A DNA stretch of 64,000 bases from Prochlorococcus sp. AG-355-J09 (GTDB lineage Bacteria; Cyanobacteriota; Cyanobacteriia; PCC-6307; Cyanobiaceae): assembly GCA_003278735.1 (NCBI GenBank), contig QCDO01000008.1, positions 25,327-89,326 of the forward strand. Direction: 5' to 3'. The notes under the pieces are model-generated. The model had not been told where the DNA came from. It searched no databases and was given only the letters and a program-made list of their open reading frames with translations. Both the position numbers and the translations under genes were made by a program. Below are positions 53,243-64,000 of the stretch, piece by piece (position 1 is the first letter of the stretch; each line of letters opens with the position of its first letter).

Positions 53243-53908
53243 ATGGATAATTTTACTGTAGGAGTTGTTGTCTTCCCTGGTTCTAATTGTGATCGTGATG
53301 TTTCATGGGCATTGGAAGGTTGTTTAGACGTAAGAACAAAATACTTGTGGCATGAGTCTTCAGATTTAAGTGATGTAGATGCAATAGTTTTACCCGGAGG
53401 ATTTAGCTATGGTGATTATTTAAGATGCGGAGCAATTGCGAGATTCTCTCCATTAATAAATGCCTTGGATGAGTTTGTTAAAAGCGGGAAAAGAGTTTTA
53501 GGAATTTGTAATGGGTTTCAAATTTTGACAGAATCAGGATTTTTGCCTGGTGCTCTTGTTGCAAATAAAAATCTTAATTTTATTTGTGATGACGTTGAAC
53601 TGGACATCGTTTCTTCAAAAGGAGGTTGGTTTAATAATGTAGATGAAAAACAAACAATTAAATTGCCAATAGCGCATGGGGAAGGAAGATATCATTGTGA
53701 TTCTGATACTTTAAAGAAACTTGTAGATAATGAATTGATCGCTTTGAGATATAAAAATAATCCCAATGGATCTTCATTCGATATCGCAGGCATAACTAAT
53801 GAGAAGGGAAATGTTCTAGGTTTAATGCCTCATCCAGAGCGAGCATGCGATGAGATAATTGGTGGGACTGATGGTCTCTTTACATTAAAATCATTAATAT
53901 TGAAATAA
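53243..53908 (+). CDS. purQ: Phosphoribosylformylglycinamidine synthase subunit PurQ
   Basis: [47 protein letters not shown]. Confidence 0.97.
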   Translation: MDNFTVGVVVFPGSNCDRDVSWALEGCLDVRTKYLWHESSDLSDVDAIVLPGGFSYGDYLRCGAIARFSPLINALDEFVKSGKRVLGICNGFQILTESGFLPGALVANKNLNFICDDVELDIVSSKGGWFNNVDEKQTIKLPIAHGEGRYHCDSDTLKKLVDNELIALRYKNNPNGSSFDIAGITNEKGNVLGLMPHPERACDEIIGGTDGLFTLKSLILK

Positions 53909-53942
53909 AAAAAGACCCCCAATTTTGGAGGCCTTTTTTTAT
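53906..53942. terminator. Putative bidirectional terminator between purQ and fba (class II)
   Basis: AAAAAAAGACCCCCAATTTTGGAGGCCTTTTTTT: imperfect GC-rich stem flanked by A and T runs, between convergent genes. Confidence 0.6.
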
Positions 53943-53958
53943 TTAATTTGGAAGGAAA

Positions 53959-55032
53959 TTAAACAGTAGCTTTTACTTTTGGATCCAAATCACCCTTTGC
54001 GTAAAGATCAGCAAAATAATTAGTGCTGTTTTGTTTGATCTTACTTGCTTGACCTTCGCACCAAAACTGCTTGTATCTATCAAGACAAACTTGCTTCATG
54101 TATTTTCTAGCAGGCTTGTTGAAATGTCTTGGGTCGAAGTTTGCCTTATCAGCAAATGCTGCCTCTCTAACCGCGGCAGTAAAAGCAAGTCTGTTATCAG
54201 TATCAATGTTGACTTTCCTAACTCCATTTCTTATTCCCTCTTGAATTTCTTCAACAGGAACACCATAAGTTTGAGGAATTTCACCGCCATATTTGTTAAT
54301 GATATCCAACCATTCTTGGGGAACTGAACTAGATCCATGCATTACAAGATGGGTATTTGGAAGTGCTTTATGAATTTCAGCAATTCTGCTTATTGCAAGA
54401 ACTTCTCCTGTAGGTTTTCTTGTAAATTTATAAGCACCATGACTTGTTCCTATAGCAATAGCTAAAGCATCGACTTTTGTTTTAGCTACAAAATCTGCGG
54501 CTTCTTCAGGATCAGTCAGAAGCATATCTGTAGAAAGTTCACCTTCAAATCCATGACCATCTTCCGCTTCACCTTTTCCTGTCTCTAATGAACCTAAGCA
54601 ACCCAACTCTCCTTCAACACTAACTCCAACTGAATGAGCGAAATCTACTACTTTTTTAGTAACTGCAACATTATATTCGTAACTAGCGGGTGTTTTTGCA
54701 TCTGCCTCTAGAGATCCGTCCATCATTACTGATGTGAAACCATTTATTGCTGCTGAGTAACATGTTGATGGCTCATTACCGTGGTCTTGGTGCATTACCA
54801 CTGGAATATTAGGATATGTTTCTGTAGCAGCAAGGATTAGATGACGTAGAAAAATTTCTCCTGCATAATTTCTTGCCCCTCTTGAAGCTTGGAGGATTAC
54901 AGGACTATCAGTTTCATATGCTGCTTCCATGATTGCTTGAACTTGTTCAAGGTTATTAACATTGAAAGCTGGAATACCGTAACCATTCTCAGCAGCGTGA
55001 TCTAAAAGTAGTCTTAGTGGAACGAGTGCCAT
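53959..55032 (-). CDS. fba: Fructose-bisphosphate aldolase, class II
   Basis: [41 protein letters not shown]. Confidence 0.96.
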   Translation of the reverse strand: MALVPLRLLLDHAAENGYGIPAFNVNNLEQVQAIMEAAYETDSPVILQASRGARNYAGEIFLRHLILAATETYPNIPVVMHQDHGNEPSTCYSAAINGFTSVMMDGSLEADAKTPASYEYNVAVTKKVVDFAHSVGVSVEGELGCLGSLETGKGEAEDGHGFEGELSTDMLLTDPEEAADFVAKTKVDALAIAIGTSHGAYKFTRKPTGEVLAISRIAEIHKALPNTHLVMHGSSSVPQEWLDIINKYGGEIPQTYGVPVEEIQEGIRNGVRKVNIDTDNRLAFTAAVREAAFADKANFDPRHFNKPARKYMKQVCLDRYKQFWCEGQASKIKQNSTNYFADLYAKGDLDPKVKATV

Positions 55033-55180
55033 AATTAAAATAAGTTAAATGCTATATAAAGCATATGTTTCCGAGAGTTTAGTATAAAGAGGTATCAAAT
55101 GTCACGTCATTAGATATACAAAATACTAAATTAAAGAAACTTATTTTATGACCCAGAGTACATTTTTAGGATTTTTTTAG

Positions 55181-56248
55181 TTAATAAGTGTAGCCTGCCA
55201 CAAACAATTGTTCATCAGATGAAGGTTGAGATCCTGCTACATAGGCACCTTTTGAAGCTTCAGAGTTTGCTTGAGCTCTTGCTATTAATGCTTTTTGACC
55301 TCCTTCAACGTCCCTTCCTTTCCAGGCCTTTAAGCATGAGTGCTGTAATGCTCTTCCATAGGAGAATGAAACATTCCATAAAGCTTTCCTGTAAAGAGTG
55401 TTCATATTATTTAGATAAACAGAAGCAGCTTCTTCGCTTAACCCTCCTGATAAGAAAACTATTCCAGGAACAGATGAAGGAACGCATCTTTCCATAGTTC
55501 TAATTGTCATTTCAGCAACCTTGATAGGATCAGCCTTTGTTGGACAATCTGCTCCATTAACAGTCATAGAAGGTTTTAATAGAGTGCCTTCTAGAAAAAC
55601 TCCATTTGCTTGACAGGCACTATAAACCTGCTTTATTACCTCTTCTTGAACTTCAGCAGTTTTTTCAATAGTATGGTTGCCGTCCATTAAGATTTCAGGT
55701 TCAATAATTGGTACTAACCCAGATTCTTGAACTGATCTTGCATACCTTGCCAATCCCCAAGCATTCTCTTGAATTGATAGTTTTGAAGGACAACCATCAT
55801 TTGTAATTTGCAGAACTGCTCTCCACTTTGCAAATCTGGCACCTTGTTCATAATATTTTGCGGCTCTTTTAACTAACCCATCTAGGCCAGAGCAAAAAGT
55901 TTCTACATCTCCTCCTCCTGGAAGTGGATTTAGGCCCTTATCGACCTTTATACCTGGAATAATACCTAAATCATTTAGTTTCTTTACCATTGACTCGCCA
56001 TCTTGGTGATTCTGATAAAGAGTTTCTTCGAAGAGGATTGCTCCACTTATATATTTGCCAAGACCTTCTGTAGTAAAAAGCATTCCTCTATATGCCTTCC
56101 TATTGTCTTCAGTATTCTCAACGCCAATTCCAGCGAGTCTTTTACCTACTGTTTTAGTGGATTCATCTACCGCTAATATTCCTTTTCCTTTAGAAGCTAG
56201 TAATTGAGCATTTTCTTTAAGCTCATTTTTGTAATAATTTAAAGCCAT
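55181..56248 (-). CDS. Fructose-bisphosphate aldolase, class I
   Basis: LLASKGKGILAVDESTKTVGKRL, GIKVDKGL, EPEILMDG, VFLSGGLSEEAAS. Start set to MALNYYKNELKENA rather than the ORF-track Met at 56305. Confidence 0.93.
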   Translation of the reverse strand: MALNYYKNELKENAQLLASKGKGILAVDESTKTVGKRLAGIGVENTEDNRKAYRGMLFTTEGLGKYISGAILFEETLYQNHQDGESMVKKLNDLGIIPGIKVDKGLNPLPGGGDVETFCSGLDGLVKRAAKYYEQGARFAKWRAVLQITNDGCPSKLSIQENAWGLARYARSVQESGLVPIIEPEILMDGNHTIEKTAEVQEEVIKQVYSACQANGVFLEGTLLKPSMTVNGADCPTKADPIKVAEMTIRTMERCVPSSVPGIVFLSGGLSEEAASVYLNNMNTLYRKALWNVSFSYGRALQHSCLKAWKGRDVEGGQKALIARAQANSEASKGAYVAGSQPSSDEQLFVAGYTY

Positions 56249-56351
56249 TCTATAATAATTCAGTTCAATTGATTTTTCCAGAATATGAAAAAAAAATAAA
56301 ATCAATCCAATACTTTATCGGGTGATAATTGCTACTTATAAATGTATAGCC

Positions 56352-57449
56352 TTAAATTTTGATACTTAATCCACTTTTGGAAGATTCTCTTATGGCTTCG
56401 CAAACTTTATGACTAGCAAGTCCCTCACATAAGCCTGGGATTACAGGTGTTCCATTCATTATACTCTGGGCCCATAAATTTTGAATTCTCAAAACTGGAG
56501 CTATTCTCCCATCAGTCCATGTTTTTTCAAAATTAAAACTTGAATCTGCAGTTAGATTTTGTATTTTATTTTCGTTGTTTGAATATTTTAAATTAAAACC
56601 ATGTACATAATCTTTTTGGTTTTCGCTTTTAAGAATTAGTGAACCTTCGCTTCCATATATTTCTAAACTAAATCCTCTACCATTTTTAGAAATTGATGAT
56701 AAAGATACCTGACATGGAATAAGATTAGAGCTGTAGTTTGATATTTCTATATTGGCTAAACATACATCTTCACTCGTAACATCATTTAAATCAGATGAAT
56801 TAGGTAAAGGTCTTTTTTTTATTGATGTTGCTAACTTGCCAGACACGTTTATTGCTTCTCCAAAAAACCAATTCAACATATCAAATGCATGAGTACCTAA
56901 AGCGCCAATAACTCCTCCACCTTTTTCTTCCAATGAATACCAATTCCAGGATCTCTTGGGGTCGGATCTACTGCCCATTAACCAATCTAATTTGACTAAA
57001 TATATATCTCCTAAGATATTTTCATCAATAAGTTTTTTTGTCTGAAGGAAAAGGGGTACTGCTCTATATTCAAAATCAACACATACGCTTAAATTATTAA
57101 TTAAAGAAATTCTCTGAAGCTCTTCAATTTCTGAGGAGGATATTGAAACGGGTTTTTCTAGGAGCAAATTTTTATTATTCTCTAGAGCTTGTTTTGCTAA
57201 CTTAAATCTTGATTCAGGAGGAGTGGCAATAATAATTCCATCAATTTTTGGAGATTTAACTAAGTCTTCCCAATTATGAAAAAAATCTAAGCCCGTCTCT
57301 TTTTCTATTATCGATTTTTGCTTTTTCTCGTAATGATAAATTGCTACAGGAGTTAAGTGATCAGACTCTTTTAATGCCTCTAAATGAACTTTTTTACCAA
57401 ATCCTAGTCCAGCGATTGCTATTTTTAATTTTTTATTTTTAGTATTCAT
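56352..57449 (-). CDS. Gfo/Idh/MocA family oxidoreductase
   Basis: IAIAGLGFGKKVHLEAL, LLLEKPVSIS, VIGALGTHAFDMLNWFFG. Confidence 0.9.
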   Translation of the reverse strand: MNTKNKKLKIAIAGLGFGKKVHLEALKESDHLTPVAIYHYEKKQKSIIEKETGLDFFHNWEDLVKSPKIDGIIIATPPESRFKLAKQALENNKNLLLEKPVSISSSEIEELQRISLINNLSVCVDFEYRAVPLFLQTKKLIDENILGDIYLVKLDWLMGSRSDPKRSWNWYSLEEKGGGVIGALGTHAFDMLNWFFGEAINVSGKLATSIKKRPLPNSSDLNDVTSEDVCLANIEISNYSSNLIPCQVSLSSISKNGRGFSLEIYGSEGSLILKSENQKDYVHGFNLKYSNNENKIQNLTADSSFNFEKTWTDGRIAPVLRIQNLWAQSIMNGTPVIPGLCEGLASHKVCEAIRESSKSGLSIKI

Positions 57450-57451
57450 TC

Positions 57452-57865
57452 TTATTCATTAATAAACTCTGAACAGCTATTTTCAATAACAACATCTATA
57501 AGTTCATCATTATTAGAAGTTTGCCATTTTGAATTGAATTGTGGAATTCCATTTATTGATGTATCTTTGAACTTTTTTTCATTGCAATTAATTCTCATTA
57601 CATAAAGTGATAACTCCCCATCATCATCAGAATTAGTTGGATTCTTAAAGAACTTTGTTAATACACTTATTTCACCATTTGGGAGCGACTTAATACTCCC
57701 TTTATCAAGCCATTCTTTCCCATCATCATTCTCTTTTAGTAGAACCCAGTCAACATTTCCTATCGCATATGAATAGGAGGCAAAGTTAAAAATAAAGAGT
57801 AGAAGGCTTAAAGAAAAATAAAATAAATTAGAAATTATTCTCATTTTATATATTTGCTTCTGCAA
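57452..57865 (-). CDS. Exported hypothetical protein
   Basis: 137-aa ORF with hydrophobic signal-like N-terminus. Confidence 0.6.
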   Translation of the reverse strand: MQKQIYKMRIISNLFYFSLSLLLFIFNFASYSYAIGNVDWVLLKENDDGKEWLDKGSIKSLPNGEISVLTKFFKNPTNSDDDGELSLYVMRINCNEKKFKDTSINGIPQFNSKWQTSNNDELIDVVIENSCSEFINE

Positions 57866-58727
57866 GTTCTTTTACACCATGAATTTTTAAAATTTTAGTC
57901 AGAGTATCCTTGAGATCTTTCCTTTTTACTATTACATCAACAAAACCATGCTCAAGCAGATATTCAGCTGTTTGAAAATTATCGGGTAATTTTTCTCTTA
58001 ATGTTTGTTCTATAACCCTTCTTCCAGCAAATCCAATAAGTGCTTTAGGTTCCGCCAAAATTAAATCTCCTAACATCGCAAAGCTGGCTGTTACCCCTCC
58101 AGTAGTTGGATGAGTTAACAAGGGCATATATAGGAGATTTTTCTCTTTATGTTTTTTTAGTGCTCCAGATATTTTTGCCATTTGCATGAGACTTAACATA
58201 CCTTCTTGCATCCTTGCTCCTCCTGATGCGCAAACAATAAGAATTGGAAAATTTTCCAAAGTTGCTCTTTCAATTATCCTTGTAATTTTTTCACCAACTA
58301 CTGAACCCATGGATCCTCCCATAAATCTAAAATCCATAACAGCTAATGCTAAAGGCATTGAATTCACAGAACAGATACCTGTTACGACTCCATCTCTTAA
58401 ACCTGTACCTGCTTGACTTTCCTTAATTCGATCAGCATACGCTCTTCTATCTTTAAAACCCAAAGGATCTGTAGGACTTAGTGAACTATCAAATTCTTTG
58501 AATGAATTTTTATCAGCAATTATGTTTATCCTTTCATCACTATTAATCCTATTGTGGTGTCCACAATTACTACAAACATTGAAATTTGAAATTAGGTCTT
58601 TTCTATAGGCTACTTGCGAACACTCTGAACATTTAACCCATAAACCATCTCCTTCGTCAGTATCTTGGGAAACTTTCCCAACAAATTGATCTTTACGCCT
58701 TGCGGCAAACCAGTCGATTAATGACAC
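57846..58727 (-). CDS. accD: Acetyl-CoA carboxylase carboxyltransferase subunit beta
   Basis: CxxC zinc ribbon [40 protein letters not shown]. Confidence 0.97.
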   Translation of the reverse strand: MSLIDWFAARRKDQFVGKVSQDTDEGDGLWVKCSECSQVAYRKDLISNFNVCSNCGHHNRINSDERINIIADKNSFKEFDSSLSPTDPLGFKDRRAYADRIKESQAGTGLRDGVVTGICSVNSMPLALAVMDFRFMGGSMGSVVGEKITRIIERATLENFPILIVCASGGARMQEGMLSLMQMAKISGALKKHKEKNLLYMPLLTHPTTGGVTASFAMLGDLILAEPKALIGFAGRRVIEQTLREKLPDNFQTAEYLLEHGFVDVIVKRKDLKDTLTKILKIHGVKELAEANI

Positions 58728-58866
58728 AACTTTTCCTGTTTTTTCTATTTAAATCTAAGTAAGGTACTTTTATCAAGAAAGATATATAAAAATTTGAGAT
58801 CCTCTAGATTAAAAACTTCTCAAAGTTAAAAAATAATGATCTGAGTTGATAATCGAAAATTAATTA

Positions 58867-59763
58867 TTATTTATTTTTCTCCTCAATCATTTTATGAATT
58901 ATGGGAGTGAGAATTAGTTCCATTGCGAATCCCATTTTTCCACCATTTACAACGATACTTGTTGGACTTGACATGAATGAATCGTTAATCATTCCAAGCA
59001 AGTATTGAAAATCAATACCCCATTTCTCTCTTGCCCCTTTTCTGAAATGTATGATCACAAAGCTCTCATCAGGAGTTGGGATATTTCTGCATATGAAAGG
59101 ATTTGAAGTGTCAATTGTGGGAATTCTTTGGAAATTTATATCAGTTTTGCTGAATTGTGGGCAGATGTGATTTATATAATCAGGCATTCTTCTCAATATC
59201 GTGTCCACAATGGTTTCCGCTGAGTAACCTCTTTCTGCGTTATCTCTATGGATTTTTTGAATCCACTCTAAATTTGTTATCGGAACAACGCCAACAAGTA
59301 AATCAGCATAGGATGCCACATTGTATCCATCACCTTCTACCCCGCCATGCAAACCTTCATAAAAAAGTACGTCTGTTCCCTCAGGAATATCTTCCCATGG
59401 AGTAAATTGCCCAGGTTCTAGGGATGTCCCAAGTCTTGTATTATGTTCTTCTGCTTCTTCAAGACTATGTAGATAATATCTTTTTTTTCCTCCTCCAGTT
59501 TCACCATAGATTTTAAAAAGTTCTTCTAATTTGTCAAAAAGATTAGCCTCGGGACCAAAATGAGAGAAATTTTCACCTTTTGAAAGAGCGTCTGCCATCG
59601 CTTTTTTCATAGGCATTCTTTCAAATCTATGATAACTATCACCTTCTACAACTGCAGGAACAATATCTTCTCTGGCAAAAATATGCTCAAAGGCTCTTTT
59701 TACTGTACTTGTTCCTGCTCCTGAAGATCCTGTTACAGCGACTACTGGATGACGTTTTGACAT
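58867..59763 (-). CDS. prk: Phosphoribulokinase
   Basis: VVAVTGSSGAGTSTVKRAF, VEGDSYHRFERMPM, FYEGLHGGV. Confidence 0.96.
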   Translation of the reverse strand: MSKRHPVVAVTGSSGAGTSTVKRAFEHIFAREDIVPAVVEGDSYHRFERMPMKKAMADALSKGENFSHFGPEANLFDKLEELFKIYGETGGGKKRYYLHSLEEAEEHNTRLGTSLEPGQFTPWEDIPEGTDVLFYEGLHGGVEGDGYNVASYADLLVGVVPITNLEWIQKIHRDNAERGYSAETIVDTILRRMPDYINHICPQFSKTDINFQRIPTIDTSNPFICRNIPTPDESFVIIHFRKGAREKWGIDFQYLLGMINDSFMSSPTSIVVNGGKMGFAMELILTPIIHKMIEEKNK

Positions 59764-59852
59764 TTTTTAAAAACAATATCTAATGATTCTGACAGGTCAT
59801 ATGCCAACTTTATGTTTTACTTAAAAATATTTTTTTATTTATTAATTTTTTT

Positions 59853-60926
59853 TTAAATTTCATCCATTATTTTATCTCCGATTTCACTGCAAGATAATAC
59901 TTCGGAAGACCCATCAGCTAAATCGGCTGTTCTAAATCCTTTTGATAAAACTTTATCAATGGCAGTTTCTAAATTTTCTGCAGCTTCTTCTTCATTTAAT
60001 CCAATTTTTAACATCATGGAAGCAGATAAAAGCATTGCAATAGGATTCGCTATGTTTTTACCAGCTATATCAGGAGCCGAACCATGAACCGGTTCAAAAA
60101 CTCCTAGACCATCATTGTTTAGAGAAGCAGAAGGAAGCATACCAATAGAACCAGTTAACATTGCGGCTAAGTCGCTTAAAATATCTCCAAATAAATTACT
60201 TGTTAAAATTACATCAAATTGACCAGGATCTCTAACTAATTGCATTGCTGCATTATCAACGTACATATTGCTTAGAGATATATTTTTATCTTTTGAGGTG
60301 ATATTTAAAACTGTATCTCTCCACAATTGACTAACCTCAAGAACGTTTGATTTATCAACAGAACATATTTTTTTATTTCTTTGGTTAGCAATTTTTATTG
60401 CTATTTCTGTTATTCTCTCTATCTCGGCCGAATCATAAACCATCGTATTGAAAGCTTTTGGGATTTTTGTATCTGTTATATGTCCTCTTGGTTTTCCAAA
60501 ATAAATTCCCCCTATTAATTCTCTTACAACAATAAGATCTACATGCTCAACGATTTCTTTTTTTAATGTACTTGCATCTAGTAGAGATTTTCTTATTTTG
60601 ACAGGCCTGATATTTGCGAAGAGGTTTAGGGCGGATCTTAACTTTAGTAATCCACTTTCTGGCCTTAATTCTCTTGCAAGAGAGTCATATTTAATATCTC
60701 CTACACATGCTAAAAGTACAGCATCACTTTTTTTGCATTGATCAAGTGTCTTATCTGGAGCAGGACTCCCATATTTTTCATAAGCTATCCCTCCAAATAA
60801 TTCTTCAATAATCTCAATATCGAAATTTTGATTTTTTGAAAGCTTTTTTAAAACTTTTTTTGAAACTTCTGAAATCTCTGGTCCAATTCCGTCCCCTGAC
60901 AATAAAACTATCTTATATTTCTTCAT
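59853..60926 (-). CDS. leuB: 3-isopropylmalate dehydrogenase
   Basis: LLSGDGIGPEI, VRELIGGIYFGKPRG, LFGDILSDLAAMLTGSIGMLPSASL. Confidence 0.97.
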   Translation of the reverse strand: MKKYKIVLLSGDGIGPEISEVSKKVLKKLSKNQNFDIEIIEELFGGIAYEKYGSPAPDKTLDQCKKSDAVLLACVGDIKYDSLARELRPESGLLKLRSALNLFANIRPVKIRKSLLDASTLKKEIVEHVDLIVVRELIGGIYFGKPRGHITDTKIPKAFNTMVYDSAEIERITEIAIKIANQRNKKICSVDKSNVLEVSQLWRDTVLNITSKDKNISLSNMYVDNAAMQLVRDPGQFDVILTSNLFGDILSDLAAMLTGSIGMLPSASLNNDGLGVFEPVHGSAPDIAGKNIANPIAMLLSASMMLKIGLNEEEAAENLETAIDKVLSKGFRTADLADGSSEVLSCSEIGDKIMDEI

Positions 60927-60955
60927 TTGAATTTTTGTTTATTAAGAACAATAAA

Positions 60956-61990
60956 TTATTGCTTGTCTAATTGTCTAAGTTTTTTTGCTAATTCTGGTAA
61001 TTTTTTAAAAATACTTGAACTCCTTAGCCATGATTTATTTTCCATCGCGGGGAAACCACTAATTACCTTGCCATCTTCTATGTCACAATGGATTCCGCAT
61101 TTTGAACTCGCAATGACATTATTCCCAACTTTTACTCTATTATTGACTCCTACTTGCCCTGCCAAAATAACACCATCTCCAATATTTGCTCCTCCAGCTA
61201 TACCAACTTGAGCTGCAAATGCACAATTCTTTCCAATTTTAACTCCATGACCTATTTGTATTAAATTATCTAATTTTGTGCCCTCATCAATAAAAGTAAA
61301 TCCAACTGCGGGCCTATCAATACAACAATTCGTTCCAATTTCAACAAAACTCATTATTTTTACACCACCCTTTTGAGGCATCTTTACCCATTTGCCATTT
61401 TTAGGAATAAAACCAAATCCCTCTGATCCAATAACAGAATTTGAATTAATTACACAATTATTTTTTAGAGTAGTATTTTCGTAAATAACACAATTTGGAT
61501 GAATTATATTATTTTTTCCTATTAGAACATTGCCTAAAATTGATGCCCCAGAAAGAATATGATTATTGTCACCAATTACAGTATTTTCTCCAATATATAC
61601 ATTAGGTCCAATATGGCAATCTGCTCCAATTATTGCTGTTTTATCTATAACCGCTGAAGCGTGAATTCCTGGTTTGAAATTAATAGTTTTATATAAACAA
61701 TCCAGTACTTCTGCAAATGCAATTCTTGGGTGTTTAACGATTATGTTTGATATATTGAGTTTCCTTAGGGCACTAACGATTGCATCGTTATTAGTAGTTA
61801 TTATTGCAGATGCTTTAGTTTGATCTAATTTTTCTTTAAGGATATTATTTTCTTCTAAAAAAGATATTTGATGTTTAACTGCAGCATCTAATGAGGCAGC
61901 ATCATCTATATATAAATCTTCAAAAATATTGGCACTAATAAAATTTGAATTTCCTTTTTTTATTAGATCAACTAAATCACTTAAAAGCAT
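60956..61990 (-). CDS. lpxD: UDP-3-O-(3-hydroxymyristoyl)glucosamine N-acyltransferase
   Basis: Left-handed beta-helix hexapeptide repeats, SVIGSEGFGFIPKNGKWVKMPQKGGV. Confidence 0.93.
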   Translation of the reverse strand: MLLSDLVDLIKKGNSNFISANIFEDLYIDDAASLDAAVKHQISFLEENNILKEKLDQTKASAIITTNNDAIVSALRKLNISNIIVKHPRIAFAEVLDCLYKTINFKPGIHASAVIDKTAIIGADCHIGPNVYIGENTVIGDNNHILSGASILGNVLIGKNNIIHPNCVIYENTTLKNNCVINSNSVIGSEGFGFIPKNGKWVKMPQKGGVKIMSFVEIGTNCCIDRPAVGFTFIDEGTKLDNLIQIGHGVKIGKNCAFAAQVGIAGGANIGDGVILAGQVGVNNRVKVGNNVIASSKCGIHCDIEDGKVISGFPAMENKSWLRSSSIFKKLPELAKKLRQLDKQ

Positions 61991-62010
61991 TTTTCAGTTT
62001 TAATTTTTTT

Positions 62011-63093
62011 CTAAGAGAGAGCAAGAACATCTCTGTGTACGACAATTATCGAGGAGTTGTTATTTTCTTTATTATTTAAGATACTTCTTAATTTGTCGCT
62101 ACTTATTGATACTAAACCTTTTGCAACCTCTTTATCATTTGTATTTACGATTTTAACTGCCTGATTAATCGTAAAGTTTCCTTCTACATTCTTAACACCA
62201 ACCGCCAAAAGTGAGGCACCTTTTTTTTTGATTGCAAATGAAGCGCCATCATCTAAAGTAATTTTCCCTACTGTTTGAATTGCATGTGAAAGCCAACTTT
62301 TTTTGTTTCCTATAGGTTTTTCTAATGGATAAAATAAAGTTCCAATTTTATTATCATTAAAAATTTCAATTAAGTTTTTTTTATTAGTTCCATCAACTAG
62401 TTGGACTTCGACTCCTCCTTTTGTTGCTATTTCTGCAGAAATTAATTTTGTAGAAATTCCTCCTGTTCCCCATTCATTATTTGAGTTTTGATTATTTTTA
62501 TCTTTAATATCCTTTAATTCACTATTATGAACTTCTTTAATAGGTTGCGCATCTTGATTATTACGTGGATCTTTTGAGTATAGATTTTCAATATCGGTTA
62601 ATAAAATAAGCTTGTTAGCATTTATAGCCAAGGCAACTAAAGCAGAGAGGGTATCATTATCTCCATATTTAAGCTCTTCATTTGCTACGGTATCATTTTC
62701 ATTTACTATTGGAATAACATTTAAATCGATTAATTTTTTTAAAGTTTTAGAAGCGTTATTGAAGGATTCTCGTGAATTGAAATCAGCTTTAGTTATTAAA
62801 ATTTGAGCAATATTATGACCTAATTTATTAAATACCTTATCGTATAAGGACATTAAATTAACTTGACCTACTGCAGCAGTAGCTTGAAGGGTACTTAAAT
62901 CATTTGGTCTCGTTTTAATATTTAATTTTTGGCAACCTAATCCGACGGCTCCACTAGTTACTAAAATTAATTTGTTTCCTTTTGAAAGAAAACTTGTAAA
63001 GGATCTAGAAAGGTTTTCAATAACTTCTTCTGTAGATGTTTCCTCTGTTCCTCTTAAAATACTAGTACCAATTTTTATAACCCAAGTTTTCAT
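62011..63093 (-). CDS. proB: Glutamate 5-kinase
   Basis: [51 protein letters not shown]-like C-terminus. Confidence 0.95.
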   Translation of the reverse strand: MKTWVIKIGTSILRGTEETSTEEVIENLSRSFTSFLSKGNKLILVTSGAVGLGCQKLNIKTRPNDLSTLQATAAVGQVNLMSLYDKVFNKLGHNIAQILITKADFNSRESFNNASKTLKKLIDLNVIPIVNENDTVANEELKYGDNDTLSALVALAINANKLILLTDIENLYSKDPRNNQDAQPIKEVHNSELKDIKDKNNQNSNNEWGTGGISTKLISAEIATKGGVEVQLVDGTNKKNLIEIFNDNKIGTLFYPLEKPIGNKKSWLSHAIQTVGKITLDDGASFAIKKKGASLLAVGVKNVEGNFTINQAVKIVNTNDKEVAKGLVSISSDKLRSILNNKENNNSSIIVVHRDVLALS

Positions 63094-63584
63094 TTTATAA
63101 AATGAGAAATTAATTTTTCTATTATCAAAGTTAAATTAAATTTTATAGGCAAGCCATCTCTATTTAATCGCTTAACTAATATTGTTTTTATATCACATCT
63201 ATTCCCAACAATAATATCTGTAAAAATTCTGTCGCCAATAATGGCTATATTTTTTGGCTCTCTGCCAATTTCTTTGATAGCAGACAAAGTTATTTTTTTT
63301 CTTGGTTTTGATGCATTGTATTTATACCTTAAATTTAATTCTTTCGCTATTTTTGCGATTCTTTTTTTTGATGGATTATTACTTATTAGATACAAGGAGA
63401 AAAGTTTTTTAGATTCTATGATCCAATTTTTTACAGCTTTTGGGATCATATTAGATTTTCTATTTACTAGAGTTCCATCCACATCTAGCAATAAAGAATT
63501 AATTCCTTTTTTTTGCAATTCAGATTGAGAAATATTATATATTGGTAAGTCTGAATCCCAATTGACTTTTAGGATAGATCTCAT
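63090..63584 (-). CDS. YqeG-family HAD phosphatase
   Basis: [41 protein letters not shown]. Confidence 0.9.
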   Translation of the reverse strand: MRSILKVNWDSDLPIYNISQSELQKKGINSLLLDVDGTLVNRKSNMIPKAVKNWIIESKKLFSLYLISNNPSKKRIAKIAKELNLRYKYNASKPRKKITLSAIKEIGREPKNIAIIGDRIFTDIIVGNRCDIKTILVKRLNRDGLPIKFNLTLIIEKLISHFIK

Positions 63585-63589
63585 TGATT

Positions 63590-64000
63590 TTAAGAACTAC
63601 TTTTTTCAAGCTCAGTTTCAATCAAAGGTTGAATTCTATCGAACTCTTCATCTTCAACTAATAAGACACCTTTGTCTTTTAATTTACCCACAATGAAAAA
63701 AGGATCTAGTGGTATATATAAACCATATTCTTGATCAAAAAGATTAAAGTTAACGAGCAATTCATAACTCTCACTATCATCATCAACGTAATCTTCTTCT
63801 AATTCATCGTAAATTGGTTCTTCAAGTTCTCCTGATACTGTTAATGTAACTGCTGATCTGATAAGTCTTAAATCATGTTCTTGAAGAACTGCTTCAGCAT
63901 TTTTTAGTATTTGTTCATTTTTATCTATTTTCTCAATTAATTCAGGTTCATCTTTTTCATTTATCTTAAAAAGACTTACTGGAGTATCAACTGGCGTTAA
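63590..64000 (-). CDS. DUF3727-like hypothetical protein, truncated at the window end
   Basis: Manual minus-strand translation ...YELLVNFNLFDQEYGLYIPLDPFFIVGKLKDKGVLLVEDEEFDRIQPLIETELEKSSS then TAA. Confidence 0.65.
   Translation of the reverse strand, partial: LTPVDTPVSLFKINEKDEPELIEKIDKNEQILKNAEAVLQEHDLRLIRSAVTLTVSGELEEPIYDELEEDYVDDDSESYELLVNFNLFDQEYGLYIPLDPFFIVGKLKDKGVLLVEDEEFDRIQPLIETELEKSSS

Noticed and set aside
55219-55497. 92-aa plus-strand ORF
   Set aside because: Antisense to the class I aldolase gene.
63241-63528. 95-aa plus-strand hydrophobic ORF
   Set aside because: Antisense to the YqeG-like phosphatase; apparent hydrophobicity reflects the complement of Lys-rich codons.

Overview
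The window is AT-rich, densely packed bacterial chromosome. Gene content (petN, thf1/psb29, pcyA, chlP, sipA-like, prk, glpX, glgC, ferredoxin-type sulfite reductase, DevBCA-type exporter) and the lack of spacing point to a marine picocyanobacterium, most likely a high-light Prochlorococcus. Taxonomy is inferred from protein resemblance only. Main blocks: (1) 0.8-6.6 kb, a four-gene minus-strand DNA-repair cassette (MBL exonuclease, ATP-dependent DNA ligase, Lhr-type helicase, metallophosphoesterase); (2) 6.6-13.2 kb, an accessory stretch of small hypothetical genes, including a stand-alone IF2_N-like protein, a DUF2130 protein and a ribbon-helix-helix-like protein; (3) 13.3-64 kb, mostly core photosynthesis, carbon, translation and biosynthesis genes. 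The most striking non-coding signal is upstream of rpsB-tsf: two perfectly complementary, interleaved segment pairs (8 bp and 9 bp, order A-B-A'-B') plus an internal 6-bp hairpin, which look like a pseudoknotted regulatory leader. Other signals are a perfect 13-bp hairpin upstream of glpX, an AAGAATA palindrome with a third half-site before the DUF2130 gene, a CxxCxGxG microgene after a CobW gene with no usable start codon in frame, and an in-frame 15-bp tandem repeat in an M16 peptidase gene. I saw no tRNA, rRNA, CRISPR array, transposase or prophage genes.
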